Assembly: GCF_026072635.1 (NCBI RefSeq)
Contig: NZ_AP023081.1
Coordinates: 1,510,501-1,574,500, forward strand
Length of the DNA stretch: 64,000 bases
Source of the DNA: Pseudomonas solani
GTDB taxonomy: Bacteria > Pseudomonadota > Gammaproteobacteria > Pseudomonadales > Pseudomonadaceae
Reading direction: 5' to 3'
Both the position numbers and the translations under genes were made by a program. Under the pieces are notes generated by a model that was not told the DNA's origin, did no database searches, and worked only from the letters and a program-made list of their open reading frames with translations. Below are positions 34,505 to 42,597 of the stretch, one piece after another. Each line of letters opens with the position of its first letter. The stretch's first letter is position 1.

Positions 34505-35899
34505 TTACTCATCTTCGAAGTTGTAGCTGCCCGGCGCGAGGTTTTCGAAGCGCGAGTACTTGCCGAGGAAGGCCAGGCGCGCGGTGCCGAGGGGGCCGTT
34601 ACGCTGCTTGCCGATGATGATCTCGGCCACGCCCTTGTACTCGGTCTCGGGGTGGTAGACCTCGTCGCGGTAGACGAAGAGGATGATGTCGGCGTCCTGC
34701 TCGATGGCCCCGGATTCGCGAAGGTCGGAGTTGATCGGGCGTTTGTTCGGGCGCTGTTCCAGGCCCCGGTTGAGCTGGGACAGGGCGATGACCGGGCAGT
34801 TGAATTCCTTGGCCAGGCCCTTGAGCGAGCGGGAGATCTCGGAGATCTCGTTCACCCGGCTGTCGCCGCTGGAGCCGGGGATCTGCATCAGCTGCAGGTA
34901 GTCGACCATGATCAGGCCGATCTCGCCGTGTTCGCGGGCCAGGCGGCGGGTGCGCGCGCGCATCTCCGACGGCGAGATGCCGGCGGTGTCGTCGATGAAC
35001 AGCTTGCGGTCGTTGAGCAGGTTGACCGCGGAGGTGAGGCGCGGCCAGTCGTCGTCGTCCAGGCGGCCGGCGCGGACCTTGGTCTGGTCGATGCGCCCGA
35101 GGGACGCGAGCATACGGATGACGATGGATTCGGAGGGCATTTCCAGCGAGTAGACGAGGATCGACTTGTCGCTGCGCATCAGCGCGTTCTCCACCAGGTT
35201 CATGGCGAAGGTGGTCTTACCCATGGAGGGACGGCCGGCGACGATGATCATGTCGGCCGGCTGCAGGCCGCTGGTGAGGCTGTCCAGTTCGTCGAAGCCG
35301 GTGGACAGGCCGGTGATGGCATCGCCGTTGTTGAACAGCTCGTCGATGCGGTCGATGGCCTTGACCAGGATGTCGTTGATGCCCACCGGGCCGCCGGTCT
35401 TAGGGCGCGCCTCGGCGATCTGGAAGATCAGCCGCTCGGCTTCGTCGAGAATCTCTTCGCCCGTGCGCCCCTGCGGTGCGTAGGCGCTGTCGGCGATCTC
35501 GGTGCTGATGCCGATCAGCTGGCGCAGGGTGGCGCGCTCGCGAATGATCTGCGCATAGGCCTTGATGTTGGCCACCGAGGGGGTGTTCTTCGCCAGTTCG
35601 CCCAGGTAGGCGAGGCCACCGACCTGGGGCAGCTGCCCTTCCTTGTCCAACTGCTCGGACAGGGTCACCACGTCGAAGGGCGCGTTGCGCTCGGCGAGCT
35701 TGAAGATGGCGCGGAAGATCAGGCGGTGGTCATGGCGATAGAAGTCGCTATCGGAGACCTGGTCGAGTACCCGCTCCCATGCGTTGTTGTCGAGCATCAG
35801 GCCCCCCAGCACTGCCTGCTCGGCCTCGATGGAGTGCGGCGGCACCTTGAGGGCGGAGGTTTCCAGGTCGAACTGTTCGGGAAGGCTGATTTCGTTCAT
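34505..35899 (-). CDS. dnaB: Replicative DNA helicase DnaB
   Basis: 464 residues. N-terminal DnaB domain (PPHSIEAEQAVLGGLMLDN) that binds DnaG and neighbouring subunits, linker, then the RecA-like motor domain with Walker A GRPSMGKTTFAMNL, Walker B LIMVDYLQLM and the arginine-finger region near the C-terminus. It unwinds the lagging strand template at the fork as a hexamer. No intein or insertion. It lies downstream of rplI with a hairpin between, as in other pseudomonads. Confidence 0.97.
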   Translation of the reverse strand: MNEISLPEQFDLETSALKVPPHSIEAEQAVLGGLMLDNNAWERVLDQVSDSDFYRHDHRLIFRAIFKLAERNAPFDVVTLSEQLDKEGQLPQVGGLAYLGELAKNTPSVANIKAYAQIIRERATLRQLIGISTEIADSAYAPQGRTGEEILDEAERLIFQIAEARPKTGGPVGINDILVKAIDRIDELFNNGDAITGLSTGFDELDSLTSGLQPADMIIVAGRPSMGKTTFAMNLVENALMRSDKSILVYSLEMPSESIVIRMLASLGRIDQTKVRAGRLDDDDWPRLTSAVNLLNDRKLFIDDTAGISPSEMRARTRRLAREHGEIGLIMVDYLQLMQIPGSSGDSRVNEISEISRSLKGLAKEFNCPVIALSQLNRGLEQRPNKRPINSDLRESGAIEQDADIILFVYRDEVYHPETEYKGVAEIIIGKQRNGPLGTARLAFLGKYSRFENLAPGSYNFEDE

Positions 35900-35930
35900 G
35901 GGCTCGGGAATGCATGCGGTAGAAAGACAA

Positions 35931-35964
35931 CGGGCACGTCACCGCTCTCGCAATGACGTGCCCG
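35931..35964 (-). terminator. Hairpin terminator between rplI and dnaB
   Basis: A perfect 11-bp stem, CGGGCACGTCA (35931-35941) / TGACGTGCCCG (35954-35964). On the minus strand it follows rplI by ~75 bp and is followed by TTGTCTTTCT, a moderate T-rich tail, so it may be a partial terminator before dnaB. Confidence 0.65.
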
Positions 35965-36038
35965 ATTGTTAGCGCGCTCGCACCTGAGTGCAAGCACGCT
36001 CCGCCTGGACGGCGCGAACGCCGACCAGGCGCGCTGAC

Positions 36039-36485
36039 TTAGGCAGCGATGACGATCAGCTTGACGGTCGCTTCAACGTCGGTGTGCAGGTGCACAGCTA
36101 CGTCGTACTCGCCAACCTGACGGATGGTGCCGTTCGGCAGACGAACTTCGGCTTTGGCAACCTCAACGCCGGAGGCGGTCAGGGCGTCAGCGATGTCGTG
36201 GGTACCGATGGAACCGAACAGCTTGCCTTCGTCACCGGCGGTGGCAGTGATGGTCACTTCCAGCTCAGCCAGTTGGGCAGCGCGAGTTTCAGCCGAAGCT
36301 TTCTTCTCGGCAGCCAGTTTTTCCAGCTCAGCGCGGCGAGCTTCGAACGCAGCAACGTTCTCGGCGGTAGCGCGGGTGGCCTTGCCTTGCGGCAGCAGGT
36401 AGTTACGACCGTAACCAGCCTTGACGTTCACCTTGTCGCCCAGGTTGCCCAGGTTGGCGATTTTTTCGAGCAGAATGATTTCCAT
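36039..36485 (-). CDS. rplI: 50S ribosomal protein L9
   Basis: 148 residues, the standard length. The N-terminal rRNA-binding domain MEIILLEKIANLGNLGDKVNVKAGYGRNYLLPQGKA is highly conserved, followed by the long connecting helix (EARRAELEKLAAEKKASAE) and the C-terminal domain (LFGSIGTHDIADAL). A ribosome binding site AGAGGA precedes the ATG. Last gene of the rpsF-rpsR-DUF2232-rplI operon. Confidence 0.98.
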   Translation of the reverse strand: MEIILLEKIANLGNLGDKVNVKAGYGRNYLLPQGKATRATAENVAAFEARRAELEKLAAEKKASAETRAAQLAELEVTITATAGDEGKLFGSIGTHDIADALTASGVEVAKAEVRLPNGTIRQVGEYDVAVHLHTDVEATVKLIVIAA

Positions 36486-36504
36486 TTGGGAATCCTCTTA
36501 ACTA

Positions 36505-37380
36505 TTAACCTTCACCGTTCGCGGGACCGGCGCCGTTCTTACGTGCCAGGCGTCCGCGAAAATCAAACAGGCTGTCGATCACAGCCAAAAGACAGATCAA
36601 GTTCCCGATCAGCAGCACGGCCAGGTACAGCACTATCAGCCAGCCACCCGACAGGCGCTTCAGGGCGATGAGCCCGTGCCCGAGGGCAGCACCTGCGAAC
36701 AACAGCGGCACGCTGCACAGCGGCCCAAGCAACGCGGCTCGTCCATCCAGCGCCGGGATCAGAATGCATCCCAGCAGCAGGGCCACGGCAACCGCGGGCC
36801 TCAGGCGCAGACTCCGGAATTCGCGACCGAAGCCGCCCGGGTTGTACAACGCCGCTTGCCAATAGCGCGCCAGCACCAGGCAAAGGAGGCAGGTGGCCTG
36901 CAGCGAAGACGCCATGACCCCGGTAAGGGTCGGCACCATCGCGGCCTGCAACCTGTCGAGTTCCTCACCCGACAGCTGGGCATCGCCGCGGACCTGGGCC
37001 AGCACCTTGGTGACCTCGGTCGCCAGCACCCCGATCATCTCGGAGTAGGCGTTGCCGAGCACCAGTGCGAACACCAGGCCCAATGCCACGCTGCCAATCA
37101 GCACATGGCTCCAGGACTCGCTGACACGCAGAATCTGCGCCAGCGTCAGGGTCCCGAGCAGGGCCAGAAGGATGCTCGGATCACCCAGGTACCACCAGCA
37201 CGCAGCCGGCAGTACCGCCCAGGCCAGGATGCCGAAGGCATCACTGAAGCCCCGCCGCAGCAGCACCAGGCTACCTGCGGAGGCACTCAGCCAGAACAAC
37301 AACGGAACCAGTGCAGCACCAGCCACGGCCAGCGTTGCCTGCATACGGCCTCGCATGGTGAATTCAGCCAGTGCGCGCAT
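36505..37380 (-). CDS. DUF2232 (YybS-like) integral membrane protein
   Basis: 291 residues with about eight hydrophobic segments and almost no polar loops. The position between rpsR and rplI is conserved in pseudomonads; the family is related to Bacillus YybS and to energy-coupling-factor-like or S-component-like membrane proteins, with no proven role. AAGGA precedes the ATG at 37380. The C-terminal tail (FDFRGRLARKNGAGPANGEG) is soluble. Confidence 0.85.
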   Translation of the reverse strand: MRALAEFTMRGRMQATLAVAGAALVPLLFWLSASAGSLVLLRRGFSDAFGILAWAVLPAACWWYLGDPSILLALLGTLTLAQILRVSESWSHVLIGSVALGLVFALVLGNAYSEMIGVLATEVTKVLAQVRGDAQLSGEELDRLQAAMVPTLTGVMASSLQATCLLCLVLARYWQAALYNPGGFGREFRSLRLRPAVAVALLLGCILIPALDGRAALLGPLCSVPLLFAGAALGHGLIALKRLSGGWLIVLYLAVLLIGNLICLLAVIDSLFDFRGRLARKNGAGPANGEG

Positions 37381-37414
37381 GCGATCTATCCTTTGAAGCG
37401 TCGACTACCCGGTC

Positions 37415-37645
37415 TCAACGGCCGTGGCTGTCGGTGTAGGGCAGCAGGGCCAGGTAGCGGGCGCGCTTGATAGCGGTAGCCAGCTGACGCTGATACTTGG
37501 CTTTGGTACCGGTGATACGGCTAGGAACGATCTTGCCGGTTTCGGAGATGTACGCCTTCAGGGTGTTGAGATCCTTGAAGTCGATCTCTTTCACGCCTTC
37601 AGCGGTGAAACGGCAGAACTTACGACGACGGAAGAAACGTGCCAT
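37415..37645 (-). CDS. rpsR: 30S ribosomal protein S18
   Basis: 76 residues. ARFFRRRKFCRFTAEGVKEIDFKD and the basic C-terminal core (PSRITGTKAKYQRQLATAIKRARYLALLPYTDSH) are diagnostic. S18 binds the 16S platform as a dimer with S6, encoded just upstream. The pair can also regulate the operon through the leader at 38099-38143. Confidence 0.98.
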   Translation of the reverse strand: MARFFRRRKFCRFTAEGVKEIDFKDLNTLKAYISETGKIVPSRITGTKAKYQRQLATAIKRARYLALLPYTDSHGR

Positions 37646-37673
37646 GAACTTGGCTCCTCAATAGATCCGTGGA

Positions 37674-38093
37674 TTACTCGTCAGCGTTGTCGCTGTCGTT
37701 GTCGCTGTCATCGCCATCGGTGGCGGAGTCAGTTTCAACGCGCTCACGGCGCTCGCGGCGCTCGTTGCGGTTTTCCTCGGCCTTGAGCATCTCGGACTGA
37801 CCGGTAACGGCTTCGTCGCGACGGATGACCAGGTTACGCAGGACGGCATCGTTGTAGCGGAAGTTGTCTTCCAGCTCGGCCAGGGCCTTGCCGCTGCACT
37901 CGACGTTCAGCATCACGTAGTGAGCCTTGTGAACGTTGTTGATTGCATAGGCCAGTTGACGACGGCCCCAATCTTCCAGGCGATGAATCTTGCCACCGTC
38001 TTCTTCGATCAGCTTGGTATAGCGCTCGACCATGCCGCCAACCTGCTCGCTCTGGTCCGGGTGAACCAGGAAGATGATTTCGTAATGACGCAT
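37674..38093 (-). CDS. rpsF: 30S ribosomal protein S6
   Basis: 139 residues. MRHYEIIFLVHPDQSEQVGGMVERY and LEDWGRRQLAYAINNVHKAHYVMLNVE are characteristic. The C-terminal tail is long and acidic (a run of Asp/Asn/Ser/Glu), as in E. coli, where S6 is modified by RimK with extra glutamates; the tail here ends NADE. First gene of the operon, preceded by AAGGAG five bases before the ATG, which can pair in the leader structure. Confidence 0.98.
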   Translation of the reverse strand: MRHYEIIFLVHPDQSEQVGGMVERYTKLIEEDGGKIHRLEDWGRRQLAYAINNVHKAHYVMLNVECSGKALAELEDNFRYNDAVLRNLVIRRDEAVTGQSEMLKAEENRNERRERRERVETDSATDGDDSDNDSDNADE

Positions 38094-38098
38094 AAATG

Positions 38099-38143
38099 CT
38101 CCTTACGGGTTGTAGCCTGCCAACTATGTGGTCAGGCAAGGAG
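38099..38143 (-). promoter_or_regulatory. rpsF leader resembling the S6:S18-binding autoregulatory motif
   Basis: On the minus-strand mRNA, CTCCTT (38143-38138) pairs perfectly with the Shine-Dalgarno AAGGAG (38104-38099); an inner stem GCCTG/CAGGC (38137-38133 with 38119-38115) closes the loop; and a one-sided 10-base bulge UACAACCCGU, containing CCG, sits between the stems on the 3' side. A stem with a CCG-bearing bulge that mimics the 16S platform and hides the ribosome binding site is the published S6:S18 motif. Excess S6:S18 would repress translation. Structure is seen; function is by analogy. Confidence 0.7.
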
Positions 38144-38269
38144 TGAATGTTTCGTTTTGGCTTGCCGGCGAGGAAGGCGCGCAAACGCCCGCCGGTGCGG
38201 CAAGGGGCGCCATTCTAGAGAAGCGCCCGGGGGCGCGCAAGAAAAACTGGTGAATATTTGAACAGCGCC

Positions 38270-38493
38270 GGAGGGCGCTGCAAGCTGCAAGCGCCTGGGG
38301 GATCGACGGAAGCGGTCAACTACCGGACTTATTTATTTTCGCGGCCTGGGCGTAGGGTGGACCACGCTTCACCGGTCCACCATTTCGGAGTCATGCCGAG
38401 CACCGCTCCGCGTGGGTTTCGCTGCGCTCTACCCACCCTACGTACGACAAGCTGCAAGCAGGGACGGCGGCGCCTCCCCGCTCAACACCGCTC
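38270..38493. repeat. Degenerate heptamer-flanked element between rpsF leader and rlmB
   Basis: Starts with CTGCAAGCTGCAAGC, continues with the CCTGGGGGATCG...TTATTTATTT core shared with 34294-34342, then hairpins around GTAGGGTGGACCACGCTTCACCGGTCCACC and TGGGTTTCGCTGCGCTCTACCCACCCTACG, then inverted heptamers that run into the 3' end of rlmB (38494-38526). The gap 38144-38493 holds no gene that I can support. Confidence 0.6.
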
Positions 38494-39261
38494 TTACTTG
38501 TCGCTTGCGGCTTGGCGCTTGGCGCTGCCCCTCTGGCGCACCGCCTCGAACAGACAGACGCCAGTGGCGACCGAAACGTTGAGGCTGCTGACGCTGCCGG
38601 ACATCGGCAGCTTCACCAGGTAGTCGCAGTGCTCGCGGGTGAGGCGGCGCATGCCTTTGCCTTCCGCGCCCATGATGAGCACGGTCGGGCCGGTCAGGTC
38701 CTGCTGGTAAAGCTCCTGTTCGGCTTCGCCGGCGGTGCCGACGGTCCACAGGCCTTTCTTCTGCAGCTTCTCCAGGGTGCGCGCGAGGTTGGTCACGGCG
38801 ACCAGGGGGATCACTTCGGCGGCACCGCAGGCCACCTTGCGCACGGTGGCGTTGAGGGTGGCGGACTTGTCCTTGGGCACGATCACCGCCAGCGCACCGG
38901 CGGCATCGGCGGTGCGCAGGCAGGCGCCGAGGTTGTGCGGGTCGGTCACGCCGTCGAGCACCAGCAGCAGGGGCGGGCCTTCAGCCCCCTCCAGCAGCTC
39001 GTCGAGCATGTTCTCGCCCCAGACCTGGCTGGGGCTGACCTCGGCGACCACGCCCTGGTGGACGCCTTCGGCCCATTCATCCAGCTCGCGCCGATCCTTC
39101 TGCCCAACGGGCACACGGAATTGACCAGCAAGCTCGACCAGCGCCTGGACGCGTGGATCATGCCGGCTTTCCGCCAGCCACAGCTGCTTGACCCGCTTGG
39201 GGTGGTGACGCAACAGCGCTTCCACGGCATGCACGCCGTAGACCTTTTCCAAATCACTCAT
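38494..39261 (-). CDS. rlmB: 23S rRNA (guanosine-2'-O-)-methyltransferase RlmB
   Basis: 255 residues. The SPOUT trefoil-knot motifs are clear: GVTDPHNLGACLRTADA, LIMGAEGKGMRRLT and LPMSGSVSSLNVSVATGVCLFEAVRQR; the N-terminal L30e-like domain (GVHAVEALLRHHP) recognises rRNA. It methylates G2251 of the 23S rRNA peptidyl-transferase loop. The C-terminal tail (SAKRQAASDK) is encoded by AGCGCCA/AGCCGCA-type heptamers that belong to the neighbouring repeat element and makes the protein slightly longer than usual. Overlaps rnr by four bases. Confidence 0.96.
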   Translation of the reverse strand: MSDLEKVYGVHAVEALLRHHPKRVKQLWLAESRHDPRVQALVELAGQFRVPVGQKDRRELDEWAEGVHQGVVAEVSPSQVWGENMLDELLEGAEGPPLLLVLDGVTDPHNLGACLRTADAAGALAVIVPKDKSATLNATVRKVACGAAEVIPLVAVTNLARTLEKLQKKGLWTVGTAGEAEQELYQQDLTGPTVLIMGAEGKGMRRLTREHCDYLVKLPMSGSVSSLNVSVATGVCLFEAVRQRGSAKRQAASDK

Positions 39262-42080
39262 GGTTTGACCTTGTCACTGCCGCCAGCGGCTTTCGTCTTG
39301 GGCGGTCCTTTGCGGTGCTTGGTCGGCTTGCCGGGCTTGCTCGCCGGCTTGGCCTTCTTCGGCTTGCCGCCGCTTGGTTTGCTGCCTGGCTTGTTGCCCG
39401 GCTTGGCGTCGCGATCCTTGGCGGCCGGATCCTGGCCACCGGCACCGAAAGGCGCCCCCTTGGCGGGACGGGACTGGGCCTTGCCGCCTTGAGGCTTGCC
39501 ACCACGGGGCTTTTCACCCCCATGACGCGCCTCGCTGAGCAACGCCTGTTTCAACGCGCGGCTGCGGTTGACGTCGGTGTTGCCAAGCATTTCGTCGGCC
39601 TGGGCGAGGATTTCCGGCGATACGGCCGGCAGTGCCTGGACCTTGCCCGCTTTGCTGCGGCGCGGCGCCACGGCAACGCCTGGGGCCAGTTGCTCGGGCT
39701 GCGGGTCGCGTGCGGCGGCCTTCTTCGCCAGGGCCGCAGGCTTGCTGCCGCGGCTCCGGGTCTTGGAACCTTTGGCCGGCTTGACCTCGGGTGCGGGCGC
39801 GGACTTCTCGGCACCGCGCTTCTTGCGGCCGCCCGGTGCATTAAGAGGATTCTCGGCCAGCTCGAAGTCGATCTTGCGCTCGTCCAGGTCGACGCGCGCG
39901 ATCAGTACTTCGATCGTGTCGCCCAGGCGGAAGCTGCGACCGCTGCGCTCACCCGCCAGGCGGTGGTGGATCGGGTCGAAGTGGTAATAGTCACCCGGCA
40001 ATGCGGTGACGTGCACCAGGCCTTCTACATAGATGTCGGTCAGTTCGACGAACAGGCCGAAGCCGGTCACCGCCGAGATCACCCCGGGGAAGGTCTCGCC
40101 CACGCGCTCGCGCATGTACTCGCACTTCAGCCAGTTGGTGACGTCACGGGTGGCTTCGTCGGCGCGGCGCTCGGTCATCGAGCACTGCTCGCCGAGCTTC
40201 TCCAGGGCGGCCTCGTCGTACGGGTAGATACGCGCCTTGACCATGGCCGTGGCGCCGGCACGCTTGACGTGCACAGTCTCGCGCTTGGAGCGGACCACGC
40301 TACGGATGGCACGGTGCACCAGCAGGTCCGGATAACGGCGGATCGGCGAGGTGAAGTGGGTGTAGGCGTCGTAGTTGAGGCCGAAGTGGCCCTGGTTGTC
40401 GGCGCTGTACACCGCCTGGCTCAGGGAGCGCAGCATCACGGTCTGGATCAGGTGGTAGTCCGGGCGTCCGCGAATAGTTTCCAGCAGGGCCTGGTAATCA
40501 CTCGGGGTCGGTTCGCCCTTGCCGCGATTGAGGGTCAGGCCCAGCTCACCAAGGAACAGGCGCAGCTTGTCCAGGCGCTCGGCCGGCGGGCCGTCGTGCA
40601 CACGGTAGAGGGAGGGGATGTCGTGGTCCTGCATGAAACGGGCGGTGGCCACGTTCGCGCAGAGCATGCATTCCTCGATCAGCTTGTGGGCGTCGTTGCG
40701 CTGGGTCGGGCGGATCTCGGCGATCTTGCGATCGGCGCCGAAGACGATGCGCGTCTCCTGGGTTTCGAAATCGATGGCGCCGCGCACCTGGCGCGCTGCC
40801 AGTAGCACCTTGTAGAGCTTGTAGAGCTGCTGCAGGTGCGGAACGACCTGGGGCATCTGCTCGGCAAGCTGCTTGCCTTCGATGGAGTCCGGGGTTTCCA
40901 GCAGTTGGCTGACCTTGTTGTAGGTCAGGCGCGCGTGGGAGTGGATCACCGCTTCGTAGAATTCGTAGCCGGTCATCTTGCCCGCGCGGGACAGGGTCAT
41001 CTCGCAGACCATGGCCAGGCGATCGACCAGCGGGTTCAGCGAGCAGAGGCCGTTGGACAGCGCCTCCGGCAGCATCGGGATGACCTTCTCGGGGAAGTAC
41101 ACGGAGTTGCCGCGCTTGGCGGCCTCTTCGTCCAGCGCCGAGCCCACCTTTACATAGTGGGAAACGTCGGCGATGGCCACGAACAGGCGCCAGCCGCCAC
41201 CCTTGCGGGCTTCGGCATAGACGGCGTCGTCGAAGTCACGGGCGTCTTCGCCATCGATGGTCACCAAAGGCAGGCCGCGCAGGTCGATGCGCTTTTCCTT
41301 GTCCTTCTCGGCCACTTCCGGTTTCAGCTTGGCGGCTTCCTTGACCACGGCCTCGGGCCATTCGTGGGGGATGTCGTAGCTGCGCAGGGCGACTTCGATC
41401 TCCATGCCCGGCGCCATGTAGTCACCCAGCACCTCGACCACTTCGCCCTGGGCGACGCGGAAGTTGCTCGGCCACTGCTCGATCTTCACCTGCACGAACT
41501 GGCCGTGCTTGGCGCTGCCCTGCTTGCCCTGGGGCACCAGCACTTCCTGCTGGATCTTCGGGTTGTCGGCCACCACGCGGGCGATGCCGCTTTCTTCGAA
41601 GAAGCGGCCGACCAGGGTTTCATGGGCGCGCTCGATCACTTCCACCAGCGCGCCTTCGCGGCGGCCACGGCGGTCGAGGCCGGATACGCGCGCCAGGGCG
41701 CGGTCGCCGTCGAACACCAGGCGCATCTGCGCGGGGCTGAGGAAGAGGTCGTCACTGCCGTCATCGGGAATAAGGAAGCCGAAACCGTCGCGGTGGCCGC
41801 TGATGCGGCCGCAGATCAGGTCGAGCTTGTCGACCGGTGCATAGGTGCCACGGCGCGTATAGATAAGCTGGCCGTCCCGCTCCATGGCGCGCAAGCGCCG
41901 ACGCAGGGCCTCCAGCTGGTCTTCGGTGGTCAGACCGAACTCTTCGACCAACTGCTCGCGGTTGGCCGGGGCGCCACGCTCATCGAGACGCTGCAGGATG
42001 AGCTCGCGGCTGGGGATGGGGTTTTCATACTTTTCCGCCTCGCGGGCGGCCTCGGGATCGAGGTTTTGCCAATCGGCCAT
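39258..42080 (-). CDS. rnr: Ribonuclease R
   Basis: 940 residues. N-terminal helix-turn-helix and cold-shock domains (GYGF-like GHRDGFGFLIPDDGSDDLFL), RNB catalytic domain with the metal-binding Asp cluster VTIDGEDARDFDDAV, S1 domain (GETFPGVISAVTGFGLFVEL) and a very long C-terminal tail (~200 residues) rich in Lys, Gly, Pro and Ala. It degrades structured RNA 3' to 5' and trims rRNA and tmRNA-tagged messages. The tail is longer than in E. coli (813 total) and is likely disordered and RNA-binding. Confidence 0.97.
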   Translation of the reverse strand: MADWQNLDPEAAREAEKYENPIPSRELILQRLDERGAPANREQLVEEFGLTTEDQLEALRRRLRAMERDGQLIYTRRGTYAPVDKLDLICGRISGHRDGFGFLIPDDGSDDLFLSPAQMRLVFDGDRALARVSGLDRRGRREGALVEVIERAHETLVGRFFEESGIARVVADNPKIQQEVLVPQGKQGSAKHGQFVQVKIEQWPSNFRVAQGEVVEVLGDYMAPGMEIEVALRSYDIPHEWPEAVVKEAAKLKPEVAEKDKEKRIDLRGLPLVTIDGEDARDFDDAVYAEARKGGGWRLFVAIADVSHYVKVGSALDEEAAKRGNSVYFPEKVIPMLPEALSNGLCSLNPLVDRLAMVCEMTLSRAGKMTGYEFYEAVIHSHARLTYNKVSQLLETPDSIEGKQLAEQMPQVVPHLQQLYKLYKVLLAARQVRGAIDFETQETRIVFGADRKIAEIRPTQRNDAHKLIEECMLCANVATARFMQDHDIPSLYRVHDGPPAERLDKLRLFLGELGLTLNRGKGEPTPSDYQALLETIRGRPDYHLIQTVMLRSLSQAVYSADNQGHFGLNYDAYTHFTSPIRRYPDLLVHRAIRSVVRSKRETVHVKRAGATAMVKARIYPYDEAALEKLGEQCSMTERRADEATRDVTNWLKCEYMRERVGETFPGVISAVTGFGLFVELTDIYVEGLVHVTALPGDYYHFDPIHHRLAGERSGRSFRLGDTIEVLIARVDLDERKIDFELAENPLNAPGGRKKRGAEKSAPAPEVKPAKGSKTRSRGSKPAALAKKAAARDPQPEQLAPGVAVAPRRSKAGKVQALPAVSPEILAQADEMLGNTDVNRSRALKQALLSEARHGGEKPRGGKPQGGKAQSRPAKGAPFGAGGQDPAAKDRDAKPGNKPGSKPSGGKPKKAKPASKPGKPTKHRKGPPKTKAAGGSDKVKP

Positions 42081-42192
42081 CAGAGGGGATTCACCTTTTC
42101 ATTCATAGTTATGTTTGCCATCTGTCTATTGAAGCGCGAAATCCGTTCAGCGGTCAGCTTTCATCCAAGAATAATTTTTTTGCCGTCAGGGG

Positions 42193-42221
42193 TTTACAAG
42201 CAAAAAGTCGAACCGTATAGT
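42193..42221 (+). promoter_or_regulatory. Sigma-70 promoter of the tRNA-Leu pair
   Basis: TTTACA (42193-42198), a 17-bp spacer and TATAGT (42216-42221), followed by a GC-rich discriminator (TCGCGCCC) as usual for stable RNA promoters under stringent control. The first tRNA begins 34 bp after the -10 box. Confidence 0.8.
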
Positions 42222-42254
42222 TCGCGCCCACAGCGTTGCTGAGACGCTGTGAGT

Positions 42255-42341
42255 GCCCAGGTGGCGGAATTGGTAGACGCACTAGGTTCAGGTCCTAGCG
42301 GTGGCAACACCGTGGAAGTTCGAGTCTTCTCCTGGGCACCA
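42255..42341 (+). tRNA. tRNA-Leu (CAG), copy 1
   Basis: 87 nt including the encoded CCA. The acceptor GCCCAGG pairs with CCTGGGC; the anticodon stem CTAGG/CCTAG holds the loop TTCAGGT with anticodon CAG, reading CTG, the dominant Leu codon of this DNA. The long variable arm typical of class II tRNA and the GTTCGAGTC T-arm are present. Confidence 0.97.
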
Positions 42342-42455
42342 TTATTCAAGCGACTGAGCCTTTGGCTTGGTTTGCAGTACAAAGGGTAGCAGCACACCCT
42401 GTCGACCTGGTCGATCAAGTGCAGCAAAAAAGTCGATGAGCGATCATCGCAATGT

Positions 42456-42542
42456 GCCCAGGTGGCGGAATTGGTAGACGCACTAGGTTCAGGTCCTAGC
42501 GGTGGCAACACCGTGGAAGTTCGAGTCTTCTCCTGGGCACCA
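42456..42542 (+). tRNA. tRNA-Leu (CAG), copy 2
   Basis: Identical over all 87 nt to the copy at 42255-42341, 114 bp downstream. The spacer between them is not repeated. Both are probably cut from one transcript, ended by the hairpin at 42551-42579. Confidence 0.97.
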
Positions 42543-42550
42543 CTCTTCAA

Positions 42551-42579
42551 CACAAAGCCAAGCTCTGCTCGGCTTTGTG
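42551..42579 (+). terminator. Terminator of the tRNA-Leu unit
   Basis: CACAAAGCC (42551-42559) and GGCTTTGTG (42571-42579) form a perfect 9-bp stem, followed by CTTTCT. The convergent chemoreceptor gene ends at 42598, so it may serve both strands. Confidence 0.7.
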
Positions 42580-42597
42580 CTTTCTGGCATCCAGCCA

